DNA of 64,000 nucleotides from Okeanomitos corallinicola TIOX110 (GTDB taxonomy: Bacteria; Cyanobacteriota; Cyanobacteriia; Cyanobacteriales; Nostocaceae): contig NZ_CP150886.1 in NCBI RefSeq assembly GCF_038050375.1, positions 124,001 to 188,000 on the forward strand, given 5' to 3'. The translations under genes were made by a program, and so were the position numbers. Positions 45,533-54,312 of the stretch are shown piece after piece. How positions within the stretch are numbered: the stretch's first letter is position 1; each line of letters opens with the position of its first letter. The notes under the pieces were generated by a model. It did not search any database. It was not told the origin of the DNA and saw only the letters and a list, made by a program, of their open reading frames with translations.

Positions 45533-46060
45533 TCATCTTGGTGCTTTACGCCAACCATTTGCTACGGCTTCTGATTCTGTACAAAACCATTTCTCTCCTT
45601 TTGTTGGATTAATTACTGTGGATTCATAATCCTCTGCGCCAGGAACGTGATACCATCGTCTCCCTGTATTAATGGAAATATTACCTTTAATTTTGCAACC
45701 TGGTTTTATAAAGGAGTTGATGAGAGATGGAGAACGGCTACCTTGAAACTCAATTGCCAAAACAACAAAGATGATAGCAATAGGAAGACCAATAATCTTT
45801 TTCATTAAACTCTGTTTTTTAAATCTTTTTTGTTGTCTTACTGGTAGAGGTGCAACTCCCTCAATTGAAGCTTTAGTAGCACGAATTTTTCCATCTGGGG
45901 TTGTTGTTAATTCGTAAATAATTGTATCACCAACTTTTGGGCGACGACTAGCCACCTTTATGTCACTGATATGAATAAAAATATCTGTACTTCCATCTCT
46001 AGATTTTATAAATCCAAAACCCCTATCATCTTTCCATCGTGTAAGTACGCCCTTACGCAT
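45533..46060 (-). CDS. Cold-shock-domain protein with transmembrane helix and C-terminal thermonuclease-associated motif
   Basis: Starting at the ATG at 46060, 175 residues. The N-terminal ~68 residues form a cold-shock-like domain with both RNP motifs (DDRGFGFI and DIFIHISDI). A basic stretch (RQQKRFKKQSLMKK) leads to a transmembrane helix (IIGLPIAIIFVVLAIEF). The C-terminal part (CKIKGNISINTGRRWYHVPG, GEKWFCTESEAVANGWRKA) is a small motif that I recognise from the ends of thermonuclease-family proteins, with two conserved Cys. A nucleic-acid-binding domain joined by a membrane helix to this module is unusual. The GTG-started extension to 46084 is rejected. Function unknown. Confidence 0.82.
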   Translation of the reverse strand: MRKGVLTRWKDDRGFGFIKSRDGSTDIFIHISDIKVASRRPKVGDTIIYELTTTPDGKIRATKASIEGVAPLPVRQQKRFKKQSLMKKIIGLPIAIIFVVLAIEFQGSRSPSLINSFIKPGCKIKGNISINTGRRWYHVPGAEDYESTVINPTKGEKWFCTESEAVANGWRKAPR

Positions 46061-46129
46061 AATAGTTATTAAAAACAACTTCACTTTATAGTAACTATAA
46101 TAACGTAAGTTTGTATAAACTATAATTAA

Positions 46130-46912
46130 CTAAAATTCTACAATCACCGGCGCATGATCACTAGGTTTTTCTAACTTCCTGGGTTCAATATCAATAATGC
46201 AACTTTGAGCGCGTTCATAAACCACAGGTGTTAAATAATGATGGTCTATTCTCCAGCCTAAATTTCTCTTAAAAGCCGCAGTTCGATAATCCCACCAGCT
46301 ATAATTTCCCCCTTCATTATTAAACTTTCTAAAAGCATCAGCAAAACCTAAACTTAATATATCCCGTAAAGCTTGACGTTCTGACTCAGATGCCATGATG
46401 TGATTTTCTATTTTTACTTTGTCATTAATATCAATATCTTCCAAAGCAATATTAAAATCCCCACACATACAAATTTCTGGATTTGATAATAATAAAGTTT
46501 GTAAATATTCCCGTAAAACCTTTAACCAACCCAGTTTATATTCATATTTTTCACTGCCTATTGCTGAACCATTAGGAACATAAAGATTAACAATTCTGAC
46601 TCCATCAATTACACCGCTAATCACTCGCTTTTGTTCATCCCATTGTGGGTCTAAATCTGGTAAAACCGCCGTGAAACCCATACTTACATCTTCCAGCGGT
46701 TGACGGCTAATCAGTGCCACACCGTTATAAGCTTTCTGTCCGTAAATATAAGGATAATATCCTAGTTCTGTGAATGGATTTAGGGGAAAATCCTTATCTA
46801 TCACCTTTGTTTCCTGCAAACACAAAACATCAACAGAATTTTCACCTAACCAGTTAATTACCTGTTCTAAACGAGTCCGAATTGAATTGACATTCCAAGT
46901 AGCTATTTTCAT
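46130..46912 (-). CDS. xthA: Exodeoxyribonuclease III
   Basis: A 260-residue AP endonuclease/3'-exonuclease of the XthA family, acting in base-excision repair. Visible motifs are MKIATWNVNSIRTRLEQV at the N terminus, VLCLQETKV (metal-binding Glu), YGQKAYNGVALISR, CGDFNIALEDIDI (catalytic Asp and Asn) and the C-terminal PSDHAPVIVEF (catalytic His). The substrate loop reads NLGWRIDHHYL. It is cytoplasmic and full length. ATG start at 46912. No neighbour shares its pathway. Confidence 0.94.
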   Translation of the reverse strand: MKIATWNVNSIRTRLEQVINWLGENSVDVLCLQETKVIDKDFPLNPFTELGYYPYIYGQKAYNGVALISRQPLEDVSMGFTAVLPDLDPQWDEQKRVISGVIDGVRIVNLYVPNGSAIGSEKYEYKLGWLKVLREYLQTLLLSNPEICMCGDFNIALEDIDINDKVKIENHIMASESERQALRDILSLGFADAFRKFNNEGGNYSWWDYRTAAFKRNLGWRIDHHYLTPVVYERAQSCIIDIEPRKLEKPSDHAPVIVEF

Positions 46913-47517
46913 GATTGATTTATCAGTATGACAACAAATTAAGAAATATAAAAGATGTTATTTTTTGTCCTAGCTCCCATTTCTACAAAAATAGGCTATA
47001 AATAATTGATCCCTGTTACAAATCCGTATTCACAATTACAAAATTATGTAAACAAATTATGCAAACCAAAAAATGTGAGTTATGCTACAAAACATTTTAA
47101 TTGAAAATGATCCCCAAGATAGATGAAAATACTAAATACTCAGTTGTAAGTTTGTAATGGCCTTACTTATTGGCTATTACCTTTACTGATATATCAGACT
47201 ATGTGAGTCAGGTTAATAGTCCAGTCATTCAAAATTACAGCCTTGCTAGTAAAAAAAAGTTAACTTAGATTTAAGAAAATTCAGTTATCATGATTTGTTC
47301 TCACACAATAATGACAAGAAAGATAATAGTTAATCTTCAAGCAATAAATCAATATCCACAAACATTCAAGCACAACATTTAATAACTGTAAGGCATAGCA
47401 TCCAATTTCTGTCACGAAACAGAATAATTAGCAGTTTTACAGATAAATCCATGAAAGTTTCATCAAAATTTTTTTTGCCTGATTATAACAAACCAACTTT
47501 TTTAGGAGGACATTGCT
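46913..47517. other. Gene-free stretch
   Basis: About 605 AT-rich bases between divergent genes xthA and the small zinc-ribbon protein. No frame, repeat or RNA fold that I could support. It should hold two promoters; a good ribosome site (AGGAGG) sits at 47503-47508. Confidence 0.4.
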
Positions 47518-47712
47518 ATGAATCAAAGAACCAACACCTGCCCATGCTGCGGTGGTTCAATCTTGCGTCATATTCGTCATGGTGAACTATATTGGTTTTG
47601 CTTATCTTGCCGGCAAGAAGTACCATTATTAACTATTAACCGTTTATCCAATCACATAGAAACTCGTAACACAAGTGTAGTAACTCATCCTGTAGTTAAT
47701 ACTGTAGAGTAA
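47518..47712 (+). CDS. Small zinc-ribbon protein, cyanobacterial hypothetical
   Basis: A 64-residue protein preceded by a strong ribosome site (TTTTTTAGGAGGACATTGCT). Two Cys pairs (TCPCCGG and WFCLSCRQE), with the HIRHGELYWF segment between them, form a likely zinc ribbon. The remainder (NRLSNHIETRNTSVVTHPVV) is polar. Small proteins with this N-terminal pattern are common in heterocystous cyanobacteria and often respond to light or stress, but I cannot say what this one does. The strong ribosome site suggests good expression. Confidence 0.8.
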   Translation: MNQRTNTCPCCGGSILRHIRHGELYWFCLSCRQEVPLLTINRLSNHIETRNTSVVTHPVVNTVE

Positions 47713-48058
47713 TACAGGTGCTTGTCAAAAATATACAAATATTAAGTAGTCAGGTTGATTCCGTAGCAATTCTGCTGATGCGAAGTTTTGTGGTCAAAAG
47801 TTGTACCTTATGCAATGCCGCCTGAAATATTTTGTATGGACAGAGCATAGATAAAATAATCAATAAATCAATTAAGTAATTATAAAGCAATAATAAGCAT
47901 ATAATTATACAATAATTTATATTATTGTAGTTATTTCCTATTCACAAAAATATTGATATTTAATACCCGTAATCTTTTACTGTTAACTGGTAACTGTTCA
48001 TTTCCCGTGTATCTGGATATGATAGAAAAGTAGATAAAACTTAAAAAATATTCACAGA
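47713..48058. other. Gene-free stretch
   Basis: 346 AT-rich bases before the BT1 transporter gene. No coding frame, repeat or RNA gene is recognised. CAGGTTGATTCCGTAGCAAT (47751-47770) is GC-richer than its surroundings, but I cannot assign it. Confidence 0.35.
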
Positions 48059-49414
48059 ATGCTAATTGAATCCTCTGGCTTGCCAAAAGTCAAAGACTCA
48101 GTAAGCAAAAGAATTCTCTTAGGTAACGAGCCTACGCCAGAATTAATTGCCATACTTGCAGTCTACTTCGTCCAAGGCATATTAGGGTTAGCACGTCTAG
48201 CCGTTAGCTTTTTCCTCAAAGATGAGTTACATCTAACTCCAGTGGAGGTATCAGCCTTATTGGGGGTAGTTGCCCTCCCTTGGATGATAAAACCCCTATT
48301 TGGTTTTATTTCCGATGGTTTGCCCATTTTCGGCTACCGTCGTCGCCCCTATTTAGTGTTATCGGGGATACTAGGGGCTGTTGCATGGGTAGGTATGGGA
48401 ACAATAGTTGATAGTAGTTTAACAGCTACAATTGCGATCGCCTTATCTTCTTTTTCCGTTGCTTTCAGTGATGTCATTGTTGACTCCCTCGTGGTCGAAC
48501 GTGCCAGAGTAGAAAGTCAAGCCAAAGCAGGTTCATTACAATCTCTATGTTGGGGTGCTACCGCCGTTGGTGGTTTAATTACAGCCTATTTTAGTGGCTT
48601 ACTTTTACAATATTTCAGCACTCGTATAGTATTTTTAGTAACGGCTGTATTTCCGTTAATTGTCTCCTTCGTAGCTTGGTTAATTGCAGAAATACCCATT
48701 AACAAAGAAACACCAAAAACCGATCAAAATCATCCACTCACCATTCCTAAACAACTTAAACAACTACGCCAAGCCTTCACCCAAAAAGCTATTTGGATAC
48801 CCACAGCCTTTATATTTATTTGGCAATCTACCCCCAGTGGAGAAGCAGCATATTTCTACTTTTTTACTAATGAATTGCACTTTCAACCAGAATTTTTAGG
48901 TAGAGTTCATTTAGTTACAAGTTTAGCTTCATTAATTGGGATTTGGATTTTTCAACGTTTCCTCAAAGCCGTACCATTTCGGGTAATTTGTGGTTGGAGC
49001 ATCGTCATTTCCGCAGCATTAAGAATGACAATGTTAGTGTTAGTAACACACACCAACAGAGCATTAGGAATAGATGATGAATGGTTCAGTTTAGGTGACA
49101 GTTTAATTCTTGCCGTCATGGGACAAATTGCCTTCATGCCCATTATGGTCTTAGCAGCCAGAATTTGTCCATTGGGAATAGAAGCCACATTGTTTGCACT
49201 CCTGATGTCAATCTTCAACTTAGGGGGGGCTATTTCTAAAGAATTTGGGGCAATAGTTATGCACTGGTTAGGTATTACAGAAACCAACTTTGATAGCCTC
49301 TGGTTATTAGTAATCATCACTAACCTAATAGCTGTTATTCCCATATTATTTATCAACTTCTTGCCTACAGAAGAAACAGAAACAATTACCTCTGCCGATA
49401 CTTCAATTGTTTGA
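48059..49414 (+). CDS. BT1-family folate/biopterin transporter (MFS)
   Basis: A 451-residue membrane protein with about 12 hydrophobic helices. Motifs of the folate-biopterin transporter family are PELIAILAVYFVQGILGLAR near the N terminus, ALLGVVALPWMIKPLFGFIS (the WxxKPLxGxxSD block), PYLVLSGILGAVAW and AFSDVIVDSLVVERARVES. The cyanobacterial Synechocystis member transports folates; a role in pteridine or folate movement is therefore likely here, although substrates vary. It is inserted in the cytoplasmic membrane. ATG start at 48059. A full MITE-like element lies just beyond its stop. Confidence 0.9.
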   Translation: MLIESSGLPKVKDSVSKRILLGNEPTPELIAILAVYFVQGILGLARLAVSFFLKDELHLTPVEVSALLGVVALPWMIKPLFGFISDGLPIFGYRRRPYLVLSGILGAVAWVGMGTIVDSSLTATIAIALSSFSVAFSDVIVDSLVVERARVESQAKAGSLQSLCWGATAVGGLITAYFSGLLLQYFSTRIVFLVTAVFPLIVSFVAWLIAEIPINKETPKTDQNHPLTIPKQLKQLRQAFTQKAIWIPTAFIFIWQSTPSGEAAYFYFFTNELHFQPEFLGRVHLVTSLASLIGIWIFQRFLKAVPFRVICGWSIVISAALRMTMLVLVTHTNRALGIDDEWFSLGDSLILAVMGQIAFMPIMVLAARICPLGIEATLFALLMSIFNLGGAISKEFGAIVMHWLGITETNFDSLWLLVIITNLIAVIPILFINFLPTEETETITSADTSIV

Positions 49415-49436
49415 TTTTGACCTCACAAAAATAACA

Positions 49437-49540
49437 TACAGCAGATTGCATTCTTATGAGGTACAAATTATAATAATGAAACTCTTGTGGGGTGGGCATC
49501 TTGCCCGCCAATAGTGTACCTCATGACGGAAAGTGCTGTA
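49437..49540 (+). mobile_element. MITE-like element, full copy (104 bp)
   Basis: Ends TACAGCA (49437) and TGCTGTA (49540), with inner inverted ATGAGGTACA and TGTACCTCAT. The core is CTTGTGGGGTGGGCATCTTG then CCCGCC. It is inverted relative to 11439-11545 and shares almost the whole sequence with it. It lies 22 bp after the BT1 transporter stop and 31 bp before the carotenoid oxygenase start. Confidence 0.78.
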
Positions 49541-49571
49541 GCTTTTTTAAAACAATAAAAATCTGAAAAAT

Positions 49572-51047
49572 ATGCAGACTGTAGATAATCAAGACAATCT
49601 CTCTTTAGAAAAATCCTATAGCCAAAAAGATTGGCAAGGTGGATATGAATCTCTGAACCAAGAATATGATTATTGGATTGATGAAATAGAAGGACAAATA
49701 CCCTTAGAATTACAAGGTACACTATTTAGAAACGGTCCCGGTTTACTAGATGTAAATGGACAAAGATTACATCACCCCTTTGATGGAGACGGAATGATTA
49801 GCCGGATTACATTTACCAATGGTCGCGCTCATTTCCGTAACCGATTTGTAGAAACTGAAGGTTATTTAACAGAAAAAAAAGCAGGTAAAATTCTCTATCG
49901 AGGCGTATTTGGTACACAAAAACCAGGCGGTTGGTTAGCTAATATCTTCGATTTTAAAATCAAACACATCGCTAATACAAATGTTATCTATTGGGGTAAC
50001 AAACTATTAGCACTATGGGAAGCAGCAGAACCCTATTTATTAAATCCCCAAACTTTAGAAACATTAGGAAATGAATATTTCAATGGTGTTTTATCCACAG
50101 GTGAAGCATTTAGCGCCCATCCCCGCATAGACCCCAATGCTAAATTAGTGAACTTTGCTATTAAACCGGGTCCAACAACCACAATTAATATTTTTGAATT
50201 GAATACTAACGGGGAAATCATCAGCAAACAAAATCATAGTGTTCCTGGTTTTTGCTTCATTCATGATTTTGTTATCACCGAAAATTACTGTATCTTCTTT
50301 CAAAATCCTGTTAAGTTTAATCCCCTACCCTTTGCTTTAGGAATAGCTAGTGCTGGACAATGTATTAAAGTCCAAAAAAATCAACCCACAAAAATCATTC
50401 TTATTCCTCGTACAAACAGCCAAACTGCTGAAAATGAGGTAAAAGTTTTAGAAACAAAAGCAGGTTTTATTTTCCATCATGTGAATGCTTTTGAAGTCGG
50501 AAATGAGATTGTTGTTGACTCAATTTGCTATAATTCCTTAACCGAGGTTGAAGCTAATAGTGATTATCGAGAAAGCAAATTTGAAGCTAACGCACCTGGT
50601 CAACTTTGGCGATTTAATCTACATTTATCAGAAAATAAAGTAGAAAATCAGTTAATAGATAATCGTGCTTGTGAGTTTCCTGTAATTCATCCCAATAATG
50701 TAGGTAAACCCTATCGTTATTTATATAGTGCTGCTACACATAACCCTAGTGGAAATGCACCTTTACAAGCAATTTGGAAAGTTGATATAACATCAGATAC
50801 AAGAGAAATTTGGAGCGCAGCACCCTGTGGTTTTGTTGGTGAACCAATTTTTATTCCTCGTCCCAATTCTGAAAAAGAAGATGAAGGTTGGGTAATAACT
50901 TTAGTTTATGATGCTGAACATCATCGTACAGATGTAGTGATTTTAGATGCTCAAAACATTCAACAAGGTGCAATAGCAAAACTACATTTAAAACATCATA
51001 TTCCTTACGGTTTACATGGGAGTTTTACCTCAGAAACATTTATCTAA
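49572..51047 (+). CDS. Carotenoid oxygenase (carotenoid/apocarotenoid cleavage dioxygenase)
   Basis: A 491-residue non-heme iron dioxygenase of the RPE65/CCD family. The four iron-binding histidines appear in FSAHPRIDPN, CFIHDFVITE, IFHHVNAFE and the C-terminal YGLHGSFT. Other landmarks are LFRNGPGL and HPFDGDGMI at the N terminus. The cyanobacterial relatives cleave apocarotenoids at the 15,15' bond to give retinal, or other bonds. It converges with a CYP120-like P450 gene 54 bp away; because CYP120 acts on retinoids in Synechocystis, a retinal-producing activity is a reasonable guess. No signal peptide. ATG start at 49572. Confidence 0.9.
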   Translation: MQTVDNQDNLSLEKSYSQKDWQGGYESLNQEYDYWIDEIEGQIPLELQGTLFRNGPGLLDVNGQRLHHPFDGDGMISRITFTNGRAHFRNRFVETEGYLTEKKAGKILYRGVFGTQKPGGWLANIFDFKIKHIANTNVIYWGNKLLALWEAAEPYLLNPQTLETLGNEYFNGVLSTGEAFSAHPRIDPNAKLVNFAIKPGPTTTINIFELNTNGEIISKQNHSVPGFCFIHDFVITENYCIFFQNPVKFNPLPFALGIASAGQCIKVQKNQPTKIILIPRTNSQTAENEVKVLETKAGFIFHHVNAFEVGNEIVVDSICYNSLTEVEANSDYRESKFEANAPGQLWRFNLHLSENKVENQLIDNRACEFPVIHPNNVGKPYRYLYSAATHNPSGNAPLQAIWKVDITSDTREIWSAAPCGFVGEPIFIPRPNSEKEDEGWVITLVYDAEHHRTDVVILDAQNIQQGAIAKLHLKHHIPYGLHGSFTSETFI

Positions 51048-51051
51048 ATAA

Positions 51052-51087
51052 AGTAGGTTGGGTTAAGCGATAGCACAACCCAACTTT
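51052..51087. terminator. Hairpin repeat between convergent genes (two-way terminator)
   Basis: GTTGGGTT (51057-51064) pairs with AACCCAAC (51077-51084), then TTTT. It is related to the repeat at 1460-1530. The position between the convergent oxygenase and P450 genes fits a bidirectional terminator. Confidence 0.6.
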
Positions 51088-51101
51088 TAAATAATTTCAA
51101 A

Positions 51102-52442
51102 CTAATTCTGATTAATAGAACGGAAAACCACCTTTAAACCATCACGAGGTTTAGGTGTGGGTATCATTTTTAAATCTAAATTTTGTCCTGGTAAAAGTTC
51201 CCATTCATAACCACGTAACAAAAAAGTAGCTAATATTTTCATTTCCAACTTAGCAAATTCTTTTCCTAGACATTCTCTCATTCCACCTCCAAAACTTACA
51301 TAACTAAAAGGTTTAGATTTATCCTCTTTTCTCTCTATACTAAATCTTTCCGGATCAAATTTTTGAGCATCTTTATAGATAGTTTCATCTTGATTAGTTT
51401 TACCAACTTCATATAAAATACTCCAACCTTGAGGAAGTTGATAACCGTTAAATTCACAAGTTTGAATTACTTCCCGAAACCCACCAAAAACAGGGGGAAT
51501 AAATCGCAGGACTTCTTTAAGAATTTGATCTAAATAAGTCATTTCTTTGAGATGTACAGATGTAAGCATATCTGTACAAATTATTTTTTCTTGTTCCTTC
51601 CTTGCTGCTGCTAAAATTTCCGGGTTTTGAGCTAACAGTAAACAAAAAGAAGAAAGTGCAGAAGTTAAGGCTTCATGTCCAGCAAAAAGTAAATTTAAAA
51701 TTTGGTCTTTGAGTTCATCTACACTCAAACTACTACCATCTTCATCTTTTGCATTCAAGAATAAACCTAAAGCATCCTGTTCTGAACTTGGTTGTTTTTG
51801 ACGTTGTAAAATAATATTCTCAATCTTTAGTAATAACTGCTCTCTGCTTTTTAAAGCTTTACTAAACTTAGTCCCAGGTAACCGAATAGGAAGAGTAAAT
51901 AATCCCTGAAACCACTCTTCAAATAATTCAGCAAAATGAGGATCATTAGTAGTATCTGTTCCTACTAATAATTTACAAGCTACATGAAAGGTGTATTTTC
52001 TTATTTCAGGATACCAAGTTAATTGACCTAAATTTTCCCATTTCTGTAAATAGCTATTAGTAATTTCTACTATTGATGGAATATAACTTGCTAAAGCTCG
52101 TGGTTGAAAAGCTTGGGATAATAATTTGCGTCTGCTTTGATGAATGCTACCTGTTTGTATTGATACAGAAGCAGGACCTAGTAAAGTGGAAAAACTTTCC
52201 GGCCATTTACCCACAAAATTATTATTTTCAGTGCTAAAAATAAAGCGATTTGCCTCTGCTCCTATCATTATAATTGTAGGAGAACCAAATAGATTAGTTT
52301 TAAAAACATTACCATATTTTTTCTGTCGGTTTTCAGCAAAATTTGGATCATTCAAAAAACTAATTGTTTCACCAATAATTGGTAACCCAAGGTTTCCAGG
52401 AGGTAGAGGTAACTTGTTTTCTTTTTTGTGAATATTTATCAT
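51102..52442 (-). CDS. Cytochrome P450, CYP120-like
   Basis: A 446-residue soluble P450. The I-helix motif is LLFAGHEALTSALSSF (the usual Thr is replaced or shifted), the ExxR motif is in ILKEVLRFIPPV, and the heme-ligand loop is FSYVSFGGGMRECLGKEFAK, with the Cys near residue 390. The N terminus begins with a Pro-rich hinge (LPLPPGNLGLPIIGETISFL) and no membrane anchor, as in CYP120 of Synechocystis, which binds and hydroxylates retinoic acid. The tail-to-tail neighbour is a carotenoid oxygenase. A retinoid or terpenoid substrate is inference. Redox partners are not encoded here. ATG start at 52442. Confidence 0.88.
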   Translation of the reverse strand: MINIHKKENKLPLPPGNLGLPIIGETISFLNDPNFAENRQKKYGNVFKTNLFGSPTIIMIGAEANRFIFSTENNNFVGKWPESFSTLLGPASVSIQTGSIHQSRRKLLSQAFQPRALASYIPSIVEITNSYLQKWENLGQLTWYPEIRKYTFHVACKLLVGTDTTNDPHFAELFEEWFQGLFTLPIRLPGTKFSKALKSREQLLLKIENIILQRQKQPSSEQDALGLFLNAKDEDGSSLSVDELKDQILNLLFAGHEALTSALSSFCLLLAQNPEILAAARKEQEKIICTDMLTSVHLKEMTYLDQILKEVLRFIPPVFGGFREVIQTCEFNGYQLPQGWSILYEVGKTNQDETIYKDAQKFDPERFSIERKEDKSKPFSYVSFGGGMRECLGKEFAKLEMKILATFLLRGYEWELLPGQNLDLKMIPTPKPRDGLKVVFRSINQN

Positions 52443-52546
52443 ATTTGTCTATTTTGGTAAATAGTGATTTATGACTCTAAGATTTTATCATATTTACAGA
52501 GTGAATATTTTCTGGATATTGGGACTGGATATTAGGATTATATTTA

Positions 52547-52744
52547 CTAGGGAATATCCTGATTTTGAGCTAACAGTAAACTTTCTAATTCTTGAATCCT
52601 ATCAATTAGTTTTTGATAGCTACTTGCAGAAAGAATGACATGACTAGGACGTGATTGTTTGGTAAGTAAAACAGGTTCAATGGCAGCTTGATCAAAAACC
52701 TCACCGTGTTTATTTCGAGCATCTGTAAGAGTGTAAGTTTGCAT
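52547..52744 (-). CDS. Phd/YefM-type antitoxin-like protein, no adjacent toxin
   Basis: From the ATG at 52744, 65 residues. MQTYTLTDARNKHGEVFDQA, followed by PVLLTKQSRPSHVILSASSYQKL, is the Phd/YefM fold: an N-terminal DNA-binding part and a C-terminal helix that masks the toxin (IDRIQELESLLLAQ). The frame opens 39 bases earlier at a less likely start made of SQNSQNS repeats. No toxin gene lies on either side (the P450 gene is downstream and gdhA upstream on the other strand), so it is an orphan antitoxin. It may repress its own promoter, silence a toxin elsewhere, or be a leftover of a lost pair. Confidence 0.75.
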   Translation of the reverse strand: MQTYTLTDARNKHGEVFDQAAIEPVLLTKQSRPSHVILSASSYQKLIDRIQELESLLLAQNQDIP

Positions 52745-52942
52745 AATATGACTATTCTGACTATTTTGACTAGACCTTAACATAACTTCAAATAAAGTGC
52801 AAATTTGAGAGTATCTAGAACTCGCATCATATTTTTAAACATAAAATTGTAACGAAAACTACAAAATTGCCATTAATTTTTAAACTTGGGGTAAACTAAG
52901 CATATCCGGTTCACCTAAATACCGTGATGAGGAGTAAATGTG

Positions 52943-54232
52943 ATGGTTACAACCTCTCGTCCAGTGTGGGAAAATCATTCCCCAGCGCATATTTGCCCAT
53001 TTGATCAAGCTTGTAGTTATTTAGAATGGGCTGCTAAGGAATTAAAATTAGATTCAGGTTTATTAGAAATTCTCAGCCATCCCCGTAAAGTCGTTACTGT
53101 TTCCATCCCCGTCAAAATGGATAGTGGGGAAATAAGGGTTTTAGCTGGACACCGGGTACAACATTCGGATATTTTAGGCCCCTATAAAGGTGGTATTCGT
53201 TACCATCCAGCGGTGACATTACGGGAAGTTTCCGCTTTAGCCATGTTGATGACTTGGAAATGTGCGTTGTTAGGTATTCCCTACGGTGGTGCTAAGGGAG
53301 GAATACCCATAGATCCGAAAAAATACAGTGCGGGTGAATTAGAACGCATTAGCCGCCGTTATATCAGTGAGTTAATTAAAGACATTGGACCCTCTGTAGA
53401 TATACCAGCCCCAGATATGGGAACTTCAGCCAGGGAAATGGCTTGGATGATGGATACCTATTCTGTGAATGTTGGTCATGCTGTACCAGGTGTGGTGACG
53501 GGTAAACCCATTTCCGTTGGTGGTTCTCTGGGTCGGGAAATGGCTACAGGCCGGGGTGTAATGATTATTGTCCGTGAAGCTTTGGCAGATCAAGGTAAAT
53601 CTCTTGCAGATGTAAAAATTGCTATCCAAGGTTTCGGTAATGTTGGCGGTGCTGCGGCTGAATTATTACACAAAGAAGGCGCAAAAATTATTGCTGTTTC
53701 CACTGGTGCTGGGGGTATTTTTTCGGCAACTGGTCTTGATATTCCAGCTTTAAAAGTCTATGCTGCTGAAAATCGTCGTAGTGTCGTCGGTTTTCCCCAA
53801 GGAACTGCCATCAGTAACGCAGATTTACTAACTTTACCTTGTGATGTATTAATTCCTGCTGCTTTAGAAAATCAAATTACGGAAGAAAATGTTAATCAAA
53901 TCCAAGCCCACTTTGTCGCTGAAGCTGCTAATGGCCCTGTGACGCTGGAAGCTAACCGAGTTCTAGAAGCTCGTGGGGTGACGGTTTTACCGGATATTTT
54001 GGCTAATGCTGGTGGTGTGGTGGTGAGTTATTTGGAATGGGTGCAAGGTCTTTCTTACTTGTTCTGGGATGAGGAAAGAGTCAACCGAGAAATGGAAAAT
54101 TTGATGGTGAATGCTTACCGTCAGGTGATGCAACAAGCACAGAATAGAAAAGTAAATTTACGGTTAGCTGCCTATACTCTGGGTGTGGGTAGAGTTGCTC
54201 AGGCTTTGACAGACAGAGGTTTGTATCCTTAG
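52943..54232 (+). CDS. gdhA: Glutamate dehydrogenase
   Basis: Reversible amination of 2-oxoglutarate to glutamate with NAD(P)H; in cyanobacteria an accessory route of ammonium assimilation beside GS-GOGAT. The 429-residue protein is of the hexameric type: glutamate-binding domain with GPYKGGIRYHPAVTLREVSA, catalytic Lys in GGAKGGIPIDPKKYS, PAPDMGTSAREMAW, and a Rossmann domain with IAIQGFGNVGGAAAELLH. The ATG at 52943, eight bases after GGAG, is preferred over the GTG immediately before it. Cofactor preference (NADP is usual) is not certain. It stands alone on the plus strand. Confidence 0.94.
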   Translation: MVTTSRPVWENHSPAHICPFDQACSYLEWAAKELKLDSGLLEILSHPRKVVTVSIPVKMDSGEIRVLAGHRVQHSDILGPYKGGIRYHPAVTLREVSALAMLMTWKCALLGIPYGGAKGGIPIDPKKYSAGELERISRRYISELIKDIGPSVDIPAPDMGTSAREMAWMMDTYSVNVGHAVPGVVTGKPISVGGSLGREMATGRGVMIIVREALADQGKSLADVKIAIQGFGNVGGAAAELLHKEGAKIIAVSTGAGGIFSATGLDIPALKVYAAENRRSVVGFPQGTAISNADLLTLPCDVLIPAALENQITEENVNQIQAHFVAEAANGPVTLEANRVLEARGVTVLPDILANAGGVVVSYLEWVQGLSYLFWDEERVNREMENLMVNAYRQVMQQAQNRKVNLRLAAYTLGVGRVAQALTDRGLYP

Positions 54233-54312
54233 TTGTGTAGATTACTTAGTAGGGGTTTAGCACTGCTAAACCCTCACCGCTAAATGTGATTATTTATTTT
54301 CCAATTAGAAAG

